NCBI GenBank assembly: GCA_035571835.1
Contig: DATNBU010000017.1
Location: 232,687 to 296,686 of the forward strand
Source: Candidatus Limnocylindrales bacterium
Lineage (GTDB): Bacteria > Desulfobacterota > Binatia > UBA1149 > CAITLU01
Length of the DNA stretch: 64,000 nt
Reading direction: 5' to 3'
The position numbers and the translations under genes are program-made. The notes under the pieces were generated by a model. That model had not been told where the DNA came from. It made no database searches and saw nothing but the letters and a program-made list of their open reading frames with translations. Shown here one piece after another: positions 34,666 through 43,800 of the stretch (its first letter is position 1; each line of letters starts with the position of its first letter).

Positions 34666-35828
34666 AACGTTCCACTGTTCTTGCTGTCTCGCTGGTGCTC
34701 GCGCTCGTGTCGGGCGGATCCACGAGCTTTGTCGTTGCGGCCGAAACGGGCGACGCCGCCAAACCCGACACGGCGGCCGACAAGCAAGCCGCGCCCGCTG
34801 CGGACAAGGACGCCGCCGCGGTCGAGCCTGCAAAGGCTGCTGCGCCGGCCAAGCTGCCCGAGGGAGCCGGCAAGGAGCTGAACCTGTTCGCGTGGTCGGA
34901 ATACGTTCCGCAGTCGGTCATCGACGGCTTCACCGCGGAGACCGGAATCCAGGTCAATTACGAAACCTATGCGTCGAACGAGGAGATGCTGGCCAAGCTC
35001 ATCTCCGGCGCGCAGCGCTACGATCTGATCCAGCCGTCCGAGTACACGATCGAAGCGCTCGTCAAGGAAAACCAGCTGATGCCGGTCGACTGGTCGAAGG
35101 TTCCGAACATCAAGAACATCGGAAAGGAGTTCAAGAACCTCCCGCACGATCCGCAGCAGAAATACACGGTGCCGTGGATGGCGGGCTCGGTCGGGATCTC
35201 GATCAACACCGAGAAGGTCAAGGACCCGGTCAAAGGCTACAAGGACGTCTTCCAGAAAAAGTACGATGGCCGCATCGTGATCCTCGACGACCCGCGCGAG
35301 ATCGTGAGCTGGGCGCTCGAGACGCTCGGGCACGGTCCGAACGATGTGAGCGACGAAACGCTCGCGGCGGTAAAACCCGTGCTGCAGACGTGGCTGCCGC
35401 TGGTCAAGGTGTATGATTCGGACAGCCCGAAGACCGCGCTTCTCAACGGCGACGTCGATCTCGGCGTGATCTGGTCGGGCGAAGCCGCGCTTCTCTACAA
35501 GGAAAACAAGAAGTTCGAGTACGTCCTTCCCGCCGAGGGCGCGCACCAGTTCCTCGACAGCCTTGCGATTCCGGTCAGCGCAGCGAATCCGATCGGCGCG
35601 ATGGCGTTCATGAACTACATCCTGCGCCCCGAAGTCAGCAAGCTCATCTCGGCCGATTTCCCGTACACCAATCCGAATCTCGAAGCGCGAAAGCTGCTGA
35701 CGCCCGAAGAGCTAGCCAATCCCGCAAGCTATCCGAAGGGCAATCCGAAGCTCGCCGGCTTTCGCGACATCGGTGATCGTGCGGCCGCAATCGACAAGCT
35801 CATCACGGACCTCAAAGCCGAAGGGTGA
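34662..35828 (+). CDS. potD: Spermidine/putrescine-binding periplasmic protein
   Basis: The 388-residue protein has a Sec signal (residues 4-27), then an unusual Ala/Lys/Asp-rich linker of about 40 residues, and the PotD body starting LNLFAWSEYVPQSVIDGFTAETGIQVNYETYASNEEM. Acidic and aromatic residues such as WMAGSVGISINTEKV, DDPREI and WSGEAALL line the polyamine site in known PotD proteins. The linker is longer than in E. coli PotD (348 residues) and could extend the protein from a lipid or cell-surface anchor, although no lipobox Cys is seen. Confidence 0.9.
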   Translation: MKRSTVLAVSLVLALVSGGSTSFVVAAETGDAAKPDTAADKQAAPAADKDAAAVEPAKAAAPAKLPEGAGKELNLFAWSEYVPQSVIDGFTAETGIQVNYETYASNEEMLAKLISGAQRYDLIQPSEYTIEALVKENQLMPVDWSKVPNIKNIGKEFKNLPHDPQQKYTVPWMAGSVGISINTEKVKDPVKGYKDVFQKKYDGRIVILDDPREIVSWALETLGHGPNDVSDETLAAVKPVLQTWLPLVKVYDSDSPKTALLNGDVDLGVIWSGEAALLYKENKKFEYVLPAEGAHQFLDSLAIPVSAANPIGAMAFMNYILRPEVSKLISADFPYTNPNLEARKLLTPEELANPASYPKGNPKLAGFRDIGDRAAAIDKLITDLKAEG

Positions 35829-35880
35829 TGTGCGGTCGTCGAAGAGCGCGCGGTGATGAAGCGCGCACGGCAGGCGACTG

Positions 35881-36783
35881 ATGCGACAGGACACCGTCGA
35901 CCCGAAACCCGCCGAGGCGCGGCCGCAGCGTTCCGCCACGCCGGCGGCGTGGCTGATGCTGTCGCCGCTGCTGGCGTGGGTTCTCGCGTTCGTCGTCGCG
36001 CCGACGCTGCTGCTGCTCGTCTACAGCTTCTGCCGGCGCGGAATGCTCGGCGGCGTCGTCTACGAATTCACGCTCGACAACTATGCAGCCGTGCTCGATC
36101 CCACCTACCTGCGGATCTTCGTGCGCTCGATCGTCTATTCCGCTGCGACCACGGCGATGTGCCTCGTGCTCGCGTACCCGGTCGCGTACTTCATCGGCCG
36201 CGCACCGCCGTCGCGTCGCGGCCTGCTCATCCTGCTGGTGATGATTCCGTTCTGGACGAGCTTCGTCATCCGCACGTACGCGTGGCTGACCATTCTCAAG
36301 AGCGAAGGCCTCCTCAACAGCCTGCTGGTCGCGCTCGGCATGATCTCGTCGCCGCTCGAAATGCTCTACACGCCGGGAGCGGTGCTTCTCGGGCTCGTCT
36401 ACACGTTTCTTCCGTTCATGATCCTGCCGATCTATTCGTCGGTCGAAAAGCTCGATCCGGCGCTGATCGAAGCCGCGTCCGATCTCGGTGCGACGCCGGG
36501 CCGCGTGTTTTCGAGGATCATCGTTCCACTGACATGGCCGGGAATCTCGGCCGGCGCTCTGCTCGTGTTCGTTCCGGCTCTCGGCCTTTACGCCGTCAAC
36601 GACATTCTCGGCGGCGGCAAAGTCGACATGATCGGCAACATCATCGAAAACCAGTTCAAGAACGCTCGGAACTGGCCGTTCGGCGCTGCGCTCGGAATGA
36701 CTCTCGTCGCCGCGTTTGCGACCGCGCTGTGGCTCACCAACAGCCGGCAGCCGCGCGAAGCCCGCTCGGGAGTGTCCGCGTGA
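35881..36783 (+). CDS. potB: Spermidine/putrescine ABC transporter, permease (PotB type)
   Basis: The 300-residue protein has six hydrophobic segments and the EAA motif IEAASDLGATPGRVFSRIIVPLTWPG. FWTSFVIRTYAWLTIL and IENQFKNARNWPFGAALG are typical of PotB/PotH. It follows potD after 52 bases and overlaps the next gene through GTGA. The gene order C-D-B differs from the usual A-B-C-D. Confidence 0.9.
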   Translation: MRQDTVDPKPAEARPQRSATPAAWLMLSPLLAWVLAFVVAPTLLLLVYSFCRRGMLGGVVYEFTLDNYAAVLDPTYLRIFVRSIVYSAATTAMCLVLAYPVAYFIGRAPPSRRGLLILLVMIPFWTSFVIRTYAWLTILKSEGLLNSLLVALGMISSPLEMLYTPGAVLLGLVYTFLPFMILPIYSSVEKLDPALIEAASDLGATPGRVFSRIIVPLTWPGISAGALLVFVPALGLYAVNDILGGGKVDMIGNIIENQFKNARNWPFGAALGMTLVAAFATALWLTNSRQPREARSGVSA

Positions 36784-37958
36784 GTCTCGGCCGGCGCGTA
36801 CGGCTCTGCCTCAAGGACCTCTACCAGCAGGACATCGTCGAGATGATCGAGCGCGAGAGCCGTCGCTACGAGCTCATCGAGATCGAGCATCCGGACCATC
36901 CCGACTTCCGTCGCGCCTACGGGATCCTGAGCGATGCGTTCGGAGCCCAGGGCGAGATGGAGCCCGAACACGCGATCCGCCAGTTCCTTCTCGACGATGC
37001 GTACGAAGCGCTTCCGACCGGCACGTTCATTCGCTACTTCCTGATCGTCGCGAAGGATCGCGACGGAAACCTGCGCGGCGTGCGCGACGGTTCGGTCATC
37101 TACAATCCGAAGTGGGCGCCCGACCTCTGCACGGTGTACCTCTCGCACATCTACGTGCTGCCCGAAGCGCGTGGAACGGTGCTCACGTACTGGCTGCGCA
37201 TCGCGCCGGTCGAGCTCGCGATCGAATATCTCTTCCAGCTTCACAAGCGCGGCCTCGTCCGCCTTCCGCTGCCGGACCAGCCGGCGAAGTACTTCGGTGT
37301 GAGCCTCAATCTCGCGGCCGAGATGGAATACTTCTCGCCGGAAGATCGCCTTTCGCTGCAGCGGATCCTGTTCTACGGGCGCGGCGGCTTCGACGTGATC
37401 GATCCGCGCCATTTCCCGTACCGGCAGCCTGATTTCCGCAGCGCCGAGCGGATTGCCGCCACCGGCCACCGTCCGGTGCCGTTCATGCTGCTGCTGCGAA
37501 GAATGGGCCGCGAGCGTCAGGCGCGGCTGCCGCTCGACGAAGCGATGGTCACGATGCGGCTTCTGTACGACGAGTTCGCGTGTTTCTGCTCGAAGAGTCT
37601 GCTGCAAAACAGTCTCGACATCGTCCAGCGGCGTCTCGACGAACGGCGCGTTCGCGGCCGCACCGATGTTGCGCTGTTGCCGCTGCCGACCGGTGCAAAA
37701 AACCTTCAGCGCCTCAAGAAACTGTTCCGCTACGATATCTACCGCCGCTACTACGACGACGTTCCCGGGCTCGACGCCTATATGCGTGCGATTCACGATC
37801 GCATCGCGGCCAATCCGCGCTGGTTCGACGAAGAGGTCGCGCAGCTCGCCGCACGGCTCGAAGCATCACCGCACTACGTCTACGGCTCGCGCGACAAGCG
37901 CTACGAGCTCGAGACCATCCCTGCGCTTCTCGCGGAGGCCGAGGAGCAGTCGCGCTGA
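36780..37958 (+). CDS. GNAT-like protein, longer paralogue of the protein at 31862-32818
   Basis: GTG 36780 overlaps the potB stop (GTGA); 392 residues. Residues shared with the copy at 31862 include GEME, VYLSHIYVLPEARGT...WLRIAPV, AAEMEYF, and FPYRQPDFRSAERIAATGHRPVPFMLLLRRMGRE. The acetyl-CoA loop is weaker here (LPEARGTVLTYW lacks the full RGxG/A), so this copy may be inactive or regulatory, while a C-terminal extension of about 100 residues is unique to it. Its place at the end of potCDB suggests a role in polyamine use. The family is unknown to me by name. Confidence 0.6.
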   Translation: MSLGRRVRLCLKDLYQQDIVEMIERESRRYELIEIEHPDHPDFRRAYGILSDAFGAQGEMEPEHAIRQFLLDDAYEALPTGTFIRYFLIVAKDRDGNLRGVRDGSVIYNPKWAPDLCTVYLSHIYVLPEARGTVLTYWLRIAPVELAIEYLFQLHKRGLVRLPLPDQPAKYFGVSLNLAAEMEYFSPEDRLSLQRILFYGRGGFDVIDPRHFPYRQPDFRSAERIAATGHRPVPFMLLLRRMGRERQARLPLDEAMVTMRLLYDEFACFCSKSLLQNSLDIVQRRLDERRVRGRTDVALLPLPTGAKNLQRLKKLFRYDIYRRYYDDVPGLDAYMRAIHDRIAANPRWFDEEVAQLAARLEASPHYVYGSRDKRYELETIPALLAEAEEQSR

Positions 37959-38355
37959 TCCTTCCAACGCGGGCCGACGCGCCCGCCGATCCGCGCCCGT
38001 CGACGCGTCGCGGCATTAGTGATCTGCTGCGAAAAGAAGCCAGCCGTACGACTCCGGCAGTCTCGGGTTACGCAATTCCAGCCGGATTTCAGGGTTTGCG
38101 ACGCAGCGCGGCTCACGTGGATCGGCGTTTTTCGTTGCATCACGTACGTCGGAATCATAGTTAACCGCGGGCCACGTCGCTGGGGACGGCGAGCGGAGGC
38201 GCGGCAGCAAACTGCCGGCTTTGGTGGGGTTCCTTCTCTTTTTGATTGCTCATCGGGACCTGCGCCCTCACCATCGCGCCTCGACTGCGTCTCCGCATAT
38301 ACAGGACGGGTTCTGACCGGCAGTCGGACGGGACTCGCAACGAATCCAAATCGTC
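37959..38355. other. 397-base gap, no gene seen
   Basis: No coding potential is seen on either strand apart from short shadow frames. The gap follows the polyamine operon and precedes the DUF1329 gene. It holds a candidate promoter at 38135-38163 and a short T-rich stretch near 38236-38242 after CCGGC-rich sequence that could be a weak terminator. Confidence 0.5.
38135..38163 (+). promoter_or_regulatory. Candidate sigma70 promoter upstream of the DUF1329/coiled-coil operon
   Basis: TTGCAT at 38135-38140 is followed after 17 bases by TAGTTA at 38158-38163. The spacing is ideal and the local AT content is higher than average. It would give a long (about 190-base) leader to the GTG at 38356. 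Pattern-only evidence. Confidence 0.3.
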
Positions 38356-40050
38356 GTGAGGACGAACAGGACAACGAAAACCTTGGCCAAGCCTTCCGCC
38401 AGCGCTTTCCGCCACGTTTCCCGATTTCGCCGGCTCCGCATCGCTGCGACGATCGTCGTGCTCGCCGCGGCGAGCGCCGTGCTCGCGCAGGAGGCCGGTG
38501 CTCCGAAAGCCGGCGCTCCGGCAACCGAGGCCGACTACGATACGCTTCGCAAACTGCTCGGCGTTCAGGCTCCGCCGACTCGCGAAGCGGCGCCCGCCGC
38601 CGAACCGGAACCGGCTCCTGCGCCGGAACCTGTGCCGTCGGTCGCGGCTCCGGAGCCCGAGCCCGAGCCGGAAGCGCCGGCTAACGGCAAGGGCAGAACC
38701 GCTGCGAAGAAAGCCCCACCGAAATACAAGCCGAAGCCTCGTCCGGTCTACGTACCGAAAAAAGCACCCCAGCCGCAGGAAGCCGGCAAGCCGGCACCGG
38801 CCGTCGAGGCTCCTGTCGAAGCCAGCGCGCCGGCGGCGACGTTCATCTCGCCGGGCGTTCCGCCTCCGGGCACCGTCGTCGAAGCGTCCAATCTCGATCG
38901 CTGGAAGGATTTCATCAGCCCGTCGATCGCGTGGGCGGTGCGGCGCGGCGCAAAGCTGAACGTCGTCGAGAATCAGCCGGTCGAGCTCGAGCCGGCAAGG
39001 GCGGAGGCGACGCAGCGCTACAGCGCGCAGGTGCAGCTCTCGCCCGACAAGACGTACATGCAGAACTACGTCGCCGGCATCCCGTTCCCGTTCGTGCAGA
39101 CCGACGATCCGGACGCCGGCATCAAGATGATCCTGAACTGGGATGCCCGCATCGTCCTCGACGATCTCGACATCCGCAATTTCGGCTGCGAGACGGGCAA
39201 TTTCGGTGCGAAGACCGGGATGGTGGTCGAGCGCGACTACATCACGGGCCACTTCCGCCGGCTCTACTACCTGTCGCGGCTCTACCACGAGCCGAAGCCG
39301 ACCTGGCAGAACCCGGAAAACATCCGCTACCGCGAAATGCTGCACCCCGTCCTCGAGCCGTTCGACCTCAAGGGCGCCGGGTTCACGTACAACCGCTACC
39401 AGGATCCGCGCCGGCAGGACGATTCGTGGCTCTACTTTCCGCAGACCAAGCGCGTGCGGCGCCTGAGCACGGCGCAGCGGTCCGAAGGCGTGTTCGGCCA
39501 AGACATCGATCTCGACAGCTACGGCGGCTACGCCGGCAACCCGTCGTGGACGTCGTGGCGGCTGCTCGGTACCAAGACGATCATCGCGTCGATGCACGGC
39601 CGCGAGCTGCCGGCCCCGTGGATGCCGCCGCCCAACGATTTCCTGCACGACGACGTGTGGGAACCCCGCGACGTGTGGGTGCTCGAAGGGCGCTCGCGCC
39701 TGCCCGGCTACGCGTTCGGCAGCCGCGTCATCTACATCGACCGCGAGTCTTTCTTCATCCCGTATACGGAGATCTTCGACCTCCAGGGCAGGCTCTGGAA
39801 GGGTCTGGTCCAGAACTGGGTCTATCGCGACGGAATGCGCCCCGAGTCGAAGTACAAGGTGGGCTACAACCGCATCGTGCTGAGCAACGTCGAGATGTTT
39901 GACATGCAGGCCGGCCACGCGACCCGCTGCCAGTTCCCGGACGAATCGCTCAAGGGCCAGGAGGACGGCTGGTACCTGAACACCGGGTCCGAGGAAGGGA
40001 CCACGGAAAATGCCTTTGACGTCGCGACGTTCATCGGAGAGGGTCGCTGA
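38356..40050 (+). CDS. DUF1329 (outer-membrane-lipoprotein-sorting-like) protein with Pro/Glu-rich N-terminal linker
   Basis: The 564-residue protein has a signal-like hydrophobic segment (about residues 26-44, ending VLAQEA), a Pro/Glu/Lys/Ala-rich linker to about 155, and a DUF1329 body. Diagnostic strings are GVPPPGTVVEASNLDRWKDFISPSIAW, RRQDDSWLYFPQTKRVRRLSTAQRS and DFLHDDVWEPRDVWVLEG. DUF1329 proteins are periplasmic LolA/LolB-like proteins, often found near RND exporters, of uncertain function. A shorter paralogue lies at 50712. GTG 38356 is the start with a poor ribosome-binding site. Confidence 0.78.
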   Translation: MRTNRTTKTLAKPSASAFRHVSRFRRLRIAATIVVLAAASAVLAQEAGAPKAGAPATEADYDTLRKLLGVQAPPTREAAPAAEPEPAPAPEPVPSVAAPEPEPEPEAPANGKGRTAAKKAPPKYKPKPRPVYVPKKAPQPQEAGKPAPAVEAPVEASAPAATFISPGVPPPGTVVEASNLDRWKDFISPSIAWAVRRGAKLNVVENQPVELEPARAEATQRYSAQVQLSPDKTYMQNYVAGIPFPFVQTDDPDAGIKMILNWDARIVLDDLDIRNFGCETGNFGAKTGMVVERDYITGHFRRLYYLSRLYHEPKPTWQNPENIRYREMLHPVLEPFDLKGAGFTYNRYQDPRRQDDSWLYFPQTKRVRRLSTAQRSEGVFGQDIDLDSYGGYAGNPSWTSWRLLGTKTIIASMHGRELPAPWMPPPNDFLHDDVWEPRDVWVLEGRSRLPGYAFGSRVIYIDRESFFIPYTEIFDLQGRLWKGLVQNWVYRDGMRPESKYKVGYNRIVLSNVEMFDMQAGHATRCQFPDESLKGQEDGWYLNTGSEEGTTENAFDVATFIGEGR

Positions 40051-40076
40051 GCCGGCGACCGGAAAGGGAGGCAGCA

Positions 40077-40286
40077 ATGAGCGATCCCAAGATCGAAGTC
40101 CTCCGCAGGCGGCTTGCCGAGAGCGAGAGGTCGGGACCTGAGATCGAGACGGCCTTTGCGGCGCTGGAGGAAAAGATTCTTCTGCTGGTAGATACCATCG
40201 AGTCGGCGCATTCTGTGCGCCTCGAAGAGCTCCGGCAGGAGGCGGCCCGGCTGGCGGCAAGCCGGGCCTTCGGCAGCGACTATTAG
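40077..40286 (+). CDS. 69-residue hypothetical protein, helical
   Basis: The protein is predicted to be almost fully helical and charged (SDPKIEVLRRRLAESE...LEELRQEAARLAAS). A GGGAGG ribosome-binding site lies 7 bases before ATG 40077. It sits 26 bases after the DUF1329 gene and 17 before the large coiled-coil gene, so it is probably co-translated with them. No family recognised. It could be a small partner of the coiled-coil protein. Confidence 0.6.
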   Translation: MSDPKIEVLRRRLAESERSGPEIETAFAALEEKILLLVDTIESAHSVRLEELRQEAARLAASRAFGSDY

Positions 40287-40303
40287 GCGGCCTGACGACG
40301 ACG

Positions 40304-43300
40304 ATGAAACTGGAGACTCCAGAGCCGGCTCTGGCAACCGACGCGGTCCTGAACCGCATTGAAAGCGTCAAGCGCGAGGCCGTTGCGTCGGTCGTCGCCC
40401 TTCGCGATGCCCTGCAGTCGCGCGTCGACGTCATCGGCCAGGTCCGCACCGAGCTCGCCCGCGCGCTCGAGACGTTCGAAGAAGAGCGGCGGCTGTTCGA
40501 CCTTCAGCGCGACGAGCTCGAACGCCGCGCCATCCAGCCGCTCGATCCGGCAAAGTTCGAACAGCACCTCATCGACGAGCGCGACAAGCTCGACGAAGAA
40601 CGCGCGCTGTTCGAGGCCGAGAAGAAGACGCTGCGCGACCGCGCGGCCAAGCGCGCCGAAGAGCTGACGACCCGCGAGAAATCTTTCCAGGAAGCGCACG
40701 ACCGCCTCGATGAGGATCTCCAGGCGCTGGCCCGCGAGCGCGCCGCCGCCGCCGCTCAGGCCCAGGCCAGCACGCGCGAGATCGCCGCGCGCGAGGCGAT
40801 GGTCGTCGCCGAGCGCGCGCAGATTACGCGCGAGATGGAAACCTTCCGCCTCGAGCGTGCCAAGGTCGACGCCAAGGACACCGAGCGCGCCGCCAACCTC
40901 GAGCTGCGCGAACGCGAGCTCGAAGCCGGCCGCCTGATCCTGACCGAACAGCGCGCCGAGCTCGAAGCCCGCCTGAAGGAAGCCGAGACGCGCGAGTCCG
41001 CCACTGCGCGTGCGTTCGCGCTGCGCAGCCGTGAGCTCGACGAGCGCGGGGCCGCCCTCGAGCTCGAGCGCAACGCGCTGACCGCGGAGCGCAACGACCT
41101 CAAGCGCCATCACGACGAAGGCCTGGCGGCGGTCGAAGCGCGCGCACAGGAAGTCGAAGGCCGCCGCCTGCTGCTCGAGAAGGAGCACCAGTCGCTGCGC
41201 GACATGGTCGCCGCCGACGAAGCGCGCGTCCGCGAGCTCGAGAAGGCGATTCTCAAGGCCCAGGACGACTTCGCGAAGGATTGCGAGGCCGTCGAAGCCG
41301 AACGTGCCGGCGTGCGCGCGGCGCTCGATGCCGAGCAGGTCGCGCTCGACGGGCGCGCCCAGCAGCTCGAGCGCGAGCGTGAAATGCTGGCGCGCGACCG
41401 CCAGGGCATGGAAAAAGACGCTCGCGAGCTGCGCGGCGATGCCGAAGCAAGGGTTCGCGCTGCATCCGAGTTGGAGAGCTGGCTCGCGTCGTCGCGCACG
41501 AGACTCTCGGCCGAGCTCGCCCGTCTCGAGGAAGAACGCGGCCAGCACGCCGCCGCCGTCGCGAAATCGGAAGAAGAAGGCCGGGCACGCCTCGCTGCGA
41601 TCGCAGCCGAGCAGGCCGAGCTCGCCCGCAAGGCCGCCGAGCTCGAGGCGCGTCGCGATCAGCTTGCCGTCAGCCTCGACGAACGCTCCGACATGCTCGA
41701 CAAGCGCGAGAACGAGCTGCTCAAGCTCGACGCGCGGCTGGTCGCCGACCGCGACACGCTCGAAAAGGATCGCAAGGGCCTCGACGAACGTTCCGACGCG
41801 GCCGCGCAGGTGATCGCGGCCGGAGAGCGTGCGCTGGCCGAGCGCAAGGAAGAGCTCGCCCAGAGCCGCGAGGATCTTCAGAAAGAGCGCGACAATCTCG
41901 AATCGGAGTTCGCCGACCGCAGGAACGAAATCGCGTCCCTCGAGCGCTGGCTTGCCGACTCGCGGATGCGCCAGGAAAGCGAGCTCAACGCGCTCGACGT
42001 CAAGCGCCGCAAGCAGGAAGCCGAGCTCGACGAAGCAACCGCGCGCATCGTCGATCGCGAACGCGAAATGGCCAAACGCAGCGAGGAGCTCGACGCGAGC
42101 TCGAAGGAGCTCGAAGCGCGCCGCGACGAGCTGTCGGTCGACATCGATCTTCGCGCGGCGGCCGTCACCGAGCGCGAAAAGGCGATGCTCGCGGCCGAGG
42201 CCCGTCTCGCCGACGACCGGGCTGCACTGGAAAGCGAGCTCGATGCGCTCGCGAAGAAGACCGAGGAAACATCGCGCAGCTTTGCCGAGCGCGAAAAGGA
42301 GCTCGCCGACCGCCAGGCCGAGCTCGCTCGCGAACGCGAGAACGTTGCCGACGAGCGCAAGCGGCTCGGCGTCGAAGCGGCGGCTCGCCTCGAGGAAAGC
42401 AAGGCTCTCGAGAAATGGCTCGCCGATGCGCGCACGCGGCTGACGACCGACCGTACGACGCTCGACGCCGAGATGAAGAGCCACGCCGACAAGTCCGCCG
42501 CAGCCGACGCCGAGGCAGCCGATCGCGAAGAGGCGCTCGCCGACGCCGAAGCCGAAATCGAGCGAAAGACCGCCGATCTCGAAGCCCGGCGCGACGAAAT
42601 GGCGATGGACCTCGACGAACGCACGACTGCCCTCGAAGAGCGCGAAGCCGGGCTCGGTGCGGAGCTGGCGCGGCTCAAGGGCGATCGCGAGGCGCTCGAG
42701 AGCGAGATCGCGTCGCTCGAAGAGAAGTCGGAGGTCGCCGCGCGCGAATTTGCCGCGCAGGAGCGCACGCTCGACGAGCGTCGCATGGAGCTCGCGCGCG
42801 AACGCGACGACATCCAGCGCGAACGCGACAAGCTCGAGGAATCCGTCGCCGACCGGCTCAAGGAAATTTCCGGGCTGGAGAGCTGGCTCGCCGATTCGCG
42901 AAAGCGCGCCGAGGCCGACAACGCACGCCTGACGTCGGGCCTTGCGGACCTTGCCAAACGCGAAGGCGAGCTCGCCGAGCTCGCAAAGAAAGTCGAAGCC
43001 GATTGGGAAGCGGCCAAAGCCCGCATCGAGACCGAGCGCAAGGCGATCGAAACCGACCGCGCTGCCGCCATCGCGAAGCTGGAAGAGCGCACCCGTCAGC
43101 TCAAGAGCGATCGCGAGACGCTCGAAAGCGACCGCCAGGCGCTCGAGGACGAGCTCAGCGCGCTCGAGAAGAAGGCCGAAGAGCAGGGGCGGCGCTTTAC
43201 CGAACAGGAACGGCTGCTGCGCGAGGCGCGGGCAGCGCTTGCGCGCGAGCGCGAGAGCCTGCTCGACGACCAGCAGCAGCTCGAAACACGCATCGCGAGC

Positions 43301-43468
43301 CGCCGCAAGGATCTTCTGTCGCTCGAAAGCTGGCTTGCCGACTCGCGCGTACGCCTCGAGACGGCTCTGCGCGAAGTCGCCGAGGAGCGCGAGGACATCC
43401 GCCAGGATCGCATGCGGCTTCGTAAACAGGCGCTGGCCAGTGCCACCGATCTCGGGGAGGAAGTGTGA
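40304..43468 (+). CDS. 1054-residue coiled-coil protein made of 156-residue repeats
   Basis: The protein has no signal peptide or membrane segment and is almost entirely Glu/Arg/Lys/Leu/Ala-rich coiled coil. Five copies of a landmark L-E-x-W-L-A-D/S-S/A-R start at residues 390, 546, 702, 858 and 1007. The first four are exactly 156 residues apart (468 bases at DNA level) and the last spacing is 149. Between the landmarks each repeat also conserves LEARRDE...LDxR and ERxELAxERE...ERDxLE blocks. The conserved Trp in an otherwise Trp-poor protein suggests a docking site or stutter repeated along a rod. It resembles large bacterial scaffolds and cytoskeletal fibres. Its stop overlaps the following Roadblock gene. 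Confidence 0.75.
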   Translation: MKLETPEPALATDAVLNRIESVKREAVASVVALRDALQSRVDVIGQVRTELARALETFEEERRLFDLQRDELERRAIQPLDPAKFEQHLIDERDKLDEERALFEAEKKTLRDRAAKRAEELTTREKSFQEAHDRLDEDLQALARERAAAAAQAQASTREIAAREAMVVAERAQITREMETFRLERAKVDAKDTERAANLELRERELEAGRLILTEQRAELEARLKEAETRESATARAFALRSRELDERGAALELERNALTAERNDLKRHHDEGLAAVEARAQEVEGRRLLLEKEHQSLRDMVAADEARVRELEKAILKAQDDFAKDCEAVEAERAGVRAALDAEQVALDGRAQQLEREREMLARDRQGMEKDARELRGDAEARVRAASELESWLASSRTRLSAELARLEEERGQHAAAVAKSEEEGRARLAAIAAEQAELARKAAELEARRDQLAVSLDERSDMLDKRENELLKLDARLVADRDTLEKDRKGLDERSDAAAQVIAAGERALAERKEELAQSREDLQKERDNLESEFADRRNEIASLERWLADSRMRQESELNALDVKRRKQEAELDEATARIVDREREMAKRSEELDASSKELEARRDELSVDIDLRAAAVTEREKAMLAAEARLADDRAALESELDALAKKTEETSRSFAEREKELADRQAELARERENVADERKRLGVEAAARLEESKALEKWLADARTRLTTDRTTLDAEMKSHADKSAAADAEAADREEALADAEAEIERKTADLEARRDEMAMDLDERTTALEEREAGLGAELARLKGDREALESEIASLEEKSEVAAREFAAQERTLDERRMELARERDDIQRERDKLEESVADRLKEISGLESWLADSRKRAEADNARLTSGLADLAKREGELAELAKKVEADWEAAKARIETERKAIETDRAAAIAKLEERTRQLKSDRETLESDRQALEDELSALEKKAEEQGRRFTEQERLLREARAALARERESLLDDQQQLETRIASRRKDLLSLESWLADSRVRLETALREVAEEREDIRQDRMRLRKQALASATDLGEEV
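41471..43348 (+). repeat. Long-period (468-base) diverged tandem repeats within the coiled-coil gene
   Basis: Codons for L-E-x-W-L start at 41471, 41939, 42407, 42875 and 43322. The first four intervals of the series are 468, 468 and 468 bases, then 447. The bases between have diverged, but encoded blocks remain alignable. Confidence 0.85.
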
Positions 43469-43797
43469 GTCCGATGAACAAGGCGATCGTGGATGACGTG
43501 ATGAAGATTCGCGGCGTGCGGGGCGCGGCCGTGCTGGCGAGCTCGGGGGAGATCGCGAATTCGAGCATCGGGTCGAAGGAGCTCAACGAGTTCTTCGAGC
43601 TTCTGTTCAAGGTGGCATTCGAGGGCAAGAGCGCGGCGTCACTCGGCGAGGTTCGCAGCATGATGGTGCGCACCGACAAGGAAGAAGATCTGTCGCTCGT
43701 GATGAAGGACAAACAGGCCCTGGCGATCGTCTCGGAACGCTCGCGGCCACAGACGGAACTCTTCGCCGAAGTGAACGAGTTGATGAAGCGGAGTTAA
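43465..43797 (+). CDS. Roadblock/LC7-domain protein
   Basis: The 110-residue protein (GTG 43465 overlapping the previous stop; ATG 43474 is an alternative) has the Roadblock pattern: helix (MNKAIVDDVMKIRGVRGA), strand AVLASSGEIANS, helix NEFFELLFKVAF, strands SMMVRTDKEEDLSLVMKD and LAIVSE, and a final helix. MglB-type Roadblock proteins act on small Ras-like GTPases and others organise complexes. No GTPase gene is visible nearby. The next gene has a second Roadblock domain, so a heterodimer is likely. Confidence 0.7.
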   Translation: MSPMNKAIVDDVMKIRGVRGAAVLASSGEIANSSIGSKELNEFFELLFKVAFEGKSAASLGEVRSMMVRTDKEEDLSLVMKDKQALAIVSERSRPQTELFAEVNELMKRS

Positions 43798-43800
43798 CCG

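Noticed and set aside
40283..42484. A 733-codon antisense frame opposite the coiled-coil gene, with Leu/Glu/Ala-rich sequence
   Set aside because: Codon shadow of a highly biased GC-rich coiled-coil gene; no ribosome-binding site or homology, and the sense strand has clear repeats and operon context.
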